Below are positions 63,565 through 64,000 of a DNA stretch of 64,000 nucleotides, one piece after another. The number at the start of each line of letters is the position of its first letter. The first letter of the stretch is position 1. The translations under genes were made by a program, and so were the position numbers. The notes beneath the pieces are model-generated. The model was not told where the DNA came from. It did no database searches and saw only the letters and a list, made by a program, of their open reading frames with translations. The stretch comes from Flavivirga amylovorans (GTDB lineage Bacteria; Bacteroidota; Bacteroidia; Flavobacteriales; Flavobacteriaceae). Location: assembly GCF_030540875.1 (NCBI RefSeq), contig NZ_JAUOEM010000003.1:372001-436000 (forward strand), written 5' to 3'.

Positions 63565-63588
63565 GTTTTAGCCAAAATTATATGAGGT
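63565..63588. repeat. direct repeat, right copy
   Basis: GTTTTAGCCAAAATTA-TATGAGGT, adjoining the start of the RES-type gene. It matches 62369-62393 except for one inserted base. Confidence 0.55.
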
Positions 63589-63590
63589 TA

Positions 63591-63846
63591 TTACTTTAGT
63601 TTTTCAATCATGTTTTCTAGCGAATACTTTGCTAATTCTGGAATTGTATTAGCAGAAACATTAATCTCCCAATTAGACAAACTTGTCATTAAACTTACTT
63701 CGTTATGTGGTGTCTAAATCTATGGATTGTAGGTATAATTGATTATTTCCAATTAAAAAGTCAACTCCTTCCCTCCCATCAGTTTTGGCGGTTAATTCTA
63801 TGTTATGACTTTTTAATTCTGATTTTAGAAACTCTAACGCAGTCAT
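63591..63846 (-). pseudogene. small gene next to the Xre regulator, frameshifted
   Basis: ATG 63846 overlaps the Xre stop (ATGA). The first frame reads MTALEFLKSELKSHNIELTA, then VDFLIGNNQLYLQSIDLDTT and a stop. A shift gives NEVSLMTSLSNWEINVSANT to ENMIEKLK at TAA 63591-63593. The two parts join sensibly, so this is one ~85-aa gene with a frameshift. The family is unrecognised. Confidence 0.5.
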
Positions 63847-64000
63847 TTTGTAGAAACTAAAAGCTCTCTAATATCTACATCTAAGATTTTTGCTATCTTT
63901 TTTAAATCTTTTAAATGTGGTTGAGATTTATTGTTGCAAAATGCAGTTACAGAAGTCGTACTTTTTCCAAGTTCTTCTGCAAGCCATACTTGCGATTTTC
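63843..64000 (-). CDS. Xre-family HTH regulator, C-terminal end (5' end outside window)
   Basis: Open on the minus strand from the window edge to TGA 63843-63845. It reads SQVWLAEELGKSTTSVTAFC then LKDLKKIAKILDVDIRELL, which is helices 2-5 of a Cro/C1-type HTH. It ends with the ATGA overlap to the next small gene. Being upstream of a RES-type relic on the same strand, it could be the antitoxin-like regulator of a former module, which is inference. Confidence 0.8.
   Translation of the reverse strand, partial: KSQVWLAEELGKSTTSVTAFCNNKSQPHLKDLKKIAKILDVDIRELLVSTK

Noticed and set aside
1-64000. tRNA or rRNA genes
   Set aside because: No T-loop (GGTTCGAATCC-like) plus acceptor arrangement, or rRNA-like conserved blocks, was seen by eye. 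A tRNA scan would be decisive.

Overview
The window looks like a chromosomal segment of a marine member of the Flavobacteriaceae (Bacteroidota). The DNA is AT-rich. Promoters carry the Bacteroidota -7 box TAnnTTTG. Many exported proteins end in type IX secretion (T9SS) sorting domains, and the gene families are typical of the group: DUF6443/RHS proteins, DUF2807, DUF4251, DUF4262, a PL6 alginate lyase and a leuCD-leuAB cluster. I see no rRNA, tRNA, CRISPR array or intact mobile element. Mobile DNA is limited to a decayed IS5-type transposase and short dispersed inverted repeats.

Layout. 1-5.5 kb: the end of one RHS/YD-repeat protein, then a DUF6443/RHS protein whose C-terminal tip resembles a ParB-like fold, followed by a pentapeptide-repeat protein and a DUF4262 protein that are candidate immunity or orphan-tip genes. 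5.8-6.3 kb (minus strand): three unannotated tiny basic-protein genes, two of them clear tandem paralogues of 28 aa. 6.5-16.7 kb: an exported protein, a GNAT relic, an aldo/keto reductase, an S9 peptidase, a sulfatase lipoprotein, an SF2 helicase, a cold-shock protein and two EamA permeases.

17-21 kb (minus strand): an ECF sigma factor, a probable anti-sigma protein and cell-envelope genes. One promoter motif, TGCAACC-N16-GTCTATAA, precedes the sigma gene, an outer-membrane protein gene here, and a distant outer-membrane protein gene at 59.5 kb. This defines a candidate ECF regulon. 21-28.5 kb: IS relic, PL6 alginate lyase, decayed CBM48 gene, LysM/M23 peptidase, PKD/T9SS protein and a ligand-less intradiol-dioxygenase-like protein. 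29-34 kb: a Bor-like lipoprotein, an FAD oxidase, a slipin and an M64-type metalloprotease with an exported partner.

34.1-39.4 kb is the most unusual part. It holds a small protein made of eight exact 11-residue repeats, then a tightly packed operon of a PaaK-like adenylating enzyme, a short PurC (SAICAR synthetase) homologue, an SDR, a HAD phosphatase and an APH/COG2187-type kinase. This looks like an uncharacterised biosynthetic or peptide-modifying cluster.

39.5-52.8 kb: a DUF4251 lipoprotein, a dispersed repeat, a large M4 metalloprotease (T9SS), a three-gene exported cluster, a TruA homologue, a DUF2461 protein, a TetR/SDR pair sharing a palindromic operator, and a DUF72 protein. 53-57.7 kb: leucine biosynthesis genes leuC, leuD, a LeuA-family gene and leuB, closed by a strong terminator. 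57.8-62 kb (minus strand): a hydrolase lipoprotein, an outer-membrane protein, a YbdG-like MscS channel, a DUF3817 protein and a VTT/DedA membrane protein. 62.4-64 kb: a decayed RES-domain gene, a broken small gene and the end of an Xre regulator.
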